From NCBI GenBank assembly GCA_964370625.1, contig CAYJKB010000035.1:1-22318 (forward strand): 22,318 nt of DNA. The letters run 5' to 3'. Source of the stretch: CAYJKB01 sp964370625 (lineage in GTDB: Bacteria; Bacillota; Clostridia; Oscillospirales; Butyricicoccaceae). Below the pieces are notes generated by a model. It was not told where the DNA came from. It searched no databases and saw only the letters and a list, made by a program, of their open reading frames with translations. Made by a program: the position numbers and the translations under genes. Of the stretch, positions 21,120 to 22,318 are shown piece by piece (positions within the stretch are counted from its first letter, which is position 1; every line of letters starts with the position of its first letter).

Positions 21120-22318
21120 TTAATGAATGCCGTCTAGTGCCATTCCAATACCTTCACAGAAAGTTGGATGTGGATGGATTAATTTTGCAATATCTCCAGT
21201 TGTAAGGTTATTTGCAATAGCAAGCCCTACTTCAGCAATCATATCAGTTGCACGAGGGCACATCATTTGACAGCCTAGTACTCTGTCTGTACCTTTTTCA
21301 GATACGATTTTGATAAATCCTCTTTCGCTTAAAGCTAAAAGAGCTTTTGCGTTTGTGCTCATAATATATTTATGAGTTTCAACTTCAATACCTTTTTCTT
21401 TCGCTTCGTCAGCAGTCATACCAATACAAGCGATTTCAGGGTCAGTATATACGCAAGATGGGATAAGTTCTAAGTTTTGCTCTGATTTCTCACCAAACAT
21501 ATGACAAACAGCATGGATGCTTTCAGCCGTTGCTGTGTGTGCAAGCTGAATTTTACCTCTGATATCACCTACAGCATAGATATTAGAAATAGCAGTTGCG
21601 AAATTATCATCAGTTGCGATATATCCTCTGCTGATTTCAAGTTTTGCACGAATATCATCAGAAAACAGGTCATCACTTGCAGCTTTTCTTCCAACACTGA
21701 TAAGTACAGCATCAGAAGTTACAGTTTTTTCTGTTTCTTTTTCTTCATAAATACAAGTTAAGCCATCATCAGTTTTTTGAATTTCTTTAACTTTTGCACT
21801 TGTGATAATGTCTATTTCTCTCTTTTTAAATATCATTTTAACATTTTGAGAAATTTCTTTATCAAGCGTAGGTAGCACTTTGTCAAGTCCTTCAATAATT
21901 GTAACTTTTGCACCTAAATTGTTAAATACTGATGCCATTTCGGTGCCGATAACACCACCACCGATAACAGTTACACTTTGATACATTGATTTGCTATCTT
22001 TGCCAAGTAGGTTTTTATCAAGAATGTCATCAGATGTGATAACACCCTCATTTTCAACGCCTTTAATTGGAATTACTGCTGGAATTGTACCAGTAGCGAT
22101 AAGAATTTTATCAGTTTCAAGTGCTTCGCCAGTGCTTAAAGTTACAGTGTTTGCACCTGTAATTTTAGCTGTAGCATTAAATAAATCTACTTTGCTTTTT
22201 TGAAGTAAACCTGCAATACCTTTGCGAAGTTGTGCTAATGTTTCGTCTTTATGAGCCCACATTTTTTCAAAATCCATAGTAGGAGCATCTACTTTAATTC
22301 CGAAATGCTCACTTTTTT
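21120..22318 (-). CDS. lpdA: Dihydrolipoamide dehydrogenase, N-terminus beyond window
   Basis: A flavoprotein disulfide oxidoreductase that reoxidises the lipoyl group of 2-oxoacid dehydrogenase, acetoin or glycine-cleavage complexes with NAD. The frame is open to the window edge, so the gene is cut there. The 398 visible codons start in the sequence KSEHFGIKVDAPT. The methionine at 22275-22277 is internal, not the true start. Visible parts are the first FAD/NAD linker with ILIATGTIPAVIP, the NAD-binding GGGVIGTE in the second Rossmann fold, YAVGDI of the FAD domain, and the dimer-interface active-site HPHPTFCEGIG. The missing N-terminal 65-70 residues should hold the FAD GxGxxG and the redox CxxxxC. 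Neighbouring genes that would tell which complex it serves lie outside. Confidence 0.92.
   Translation of the reverse strand, partial: KSEHFGIKVDAPTMDFEKMWAHKDETLAQLRKGIAGLLQKSKVDLFNATAKITGANTVTLSTGEALETDKILIATGTIPAVIPIKGVENEGVITSDDILDKNLLGKDSKSMYQSVTVIGGGVIGTEMASVFNNLGAKVTIIEGLDKVLPTLDKEISQNVKMIFKKREIDIITSAKVKEIQKTDDGLTCIYEEKETEKTVTSDAVLISVGRKAASDDLFSDDIRAKLEISRGYIATDDNFATAISNIYAVGDIRGKIQLAHTATAESIHAVCHMFGEKSEQNLELIPSCVYTDPEIACIGMTADEAKEKGIEVETHKYIMSTNAKALLALSERGFIKIVSEKGTDRVLGCQMMCPRATDMIAEVGLAIANNLTTGDIAKLIHPHPTFCEGIGMALDGIH

Noticed and set aside
1..22318. CRISPR array, insertion sequence, tRNA genes or a defence system
   Set aside because: No regularly spaced repeats, transposase, tRNA-like cloverleaf or recognisable defence gene was found on either strand.

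Overview
The window is visibly AT-rich and densely coded. It carries a bacterial type A RNase P RNA, consensus TTGACA/TATAAT promoters, strong purine-rich ribosome binding sites, a THF riboswitch and YdjG/YdjH/YdjI-like proteins. Together these suggest a low-GC Firmicute, most likely an anaerobic member of the Clostridia. No species can be named from the sequence alone. I see no phage, transposon, CRISPR array, tRNA or rRNA.

Left part (1-8125). An intergenic stretch with two palindromes is followed by rnpB on the minus strand, which has a perfect promoter and a 14-bp terminator. Divergent to it runs murD, then three tandem M42 metallo-aminopeptidase paralogs and the DNA repair glycosylase tag. 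Next come a solitary cobalamin-pathway methyltransferase (cbiL/cobI type) behind a perfect promoter, and a two-gene split ThrE-type exporter.

Middle part (8126-14359). This is a complete folate operon behind a tetrahydrofolate riboswitch: folE, an HD-domain phosphohydrolase, folP, a folB-folK fusion, an SLC13/DASS-type permease, folA and folC. The enzymes cover GTP to tetrahydrofolate polyglutamate, except for removal of the triphosphate from dihydroneopterin triphosphate and the supply of p-aminobenzoate. The two non-canonical operon members, the HD protein and the permease, are candidates for those two gaps. The leader shows a plausible transcription-attenuation switch: seven bases of the aptamer 3' strand are exactly complementary to the 5' foot of a downstream terminator hairpin.

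Right part (14360-22318). A small conserved cysteine-containing protein with its own promoter converges on a lipid-kinase gene through a shared bidirectional terminator. A membrane-bound 7TM/PAS-like/GGDEF diguanylate cyclase lies upstream of the kinase on the minus strand. Divergent to the cyclase is a three-gene set (zinc-ribbon membrane protein, TPM-domain protein, SPFH protein with three C-terminal zinc ribbons) resembling the ydjGHI part of the Bacillus pspA-ydjGHI locus, but with no pspA next to it. The window ends inside a minus-strand dihydrolipoamide dehydrogenase gene whose N-terminal part is cut off.

The most interesting items are the folate operon with its HD protein, embedded transporter and predicted riboswitch mechanism, and the YdjGHI-like cassette lacking PspA. 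Neither is a fully unknown system, but both contain parts whose function is open.
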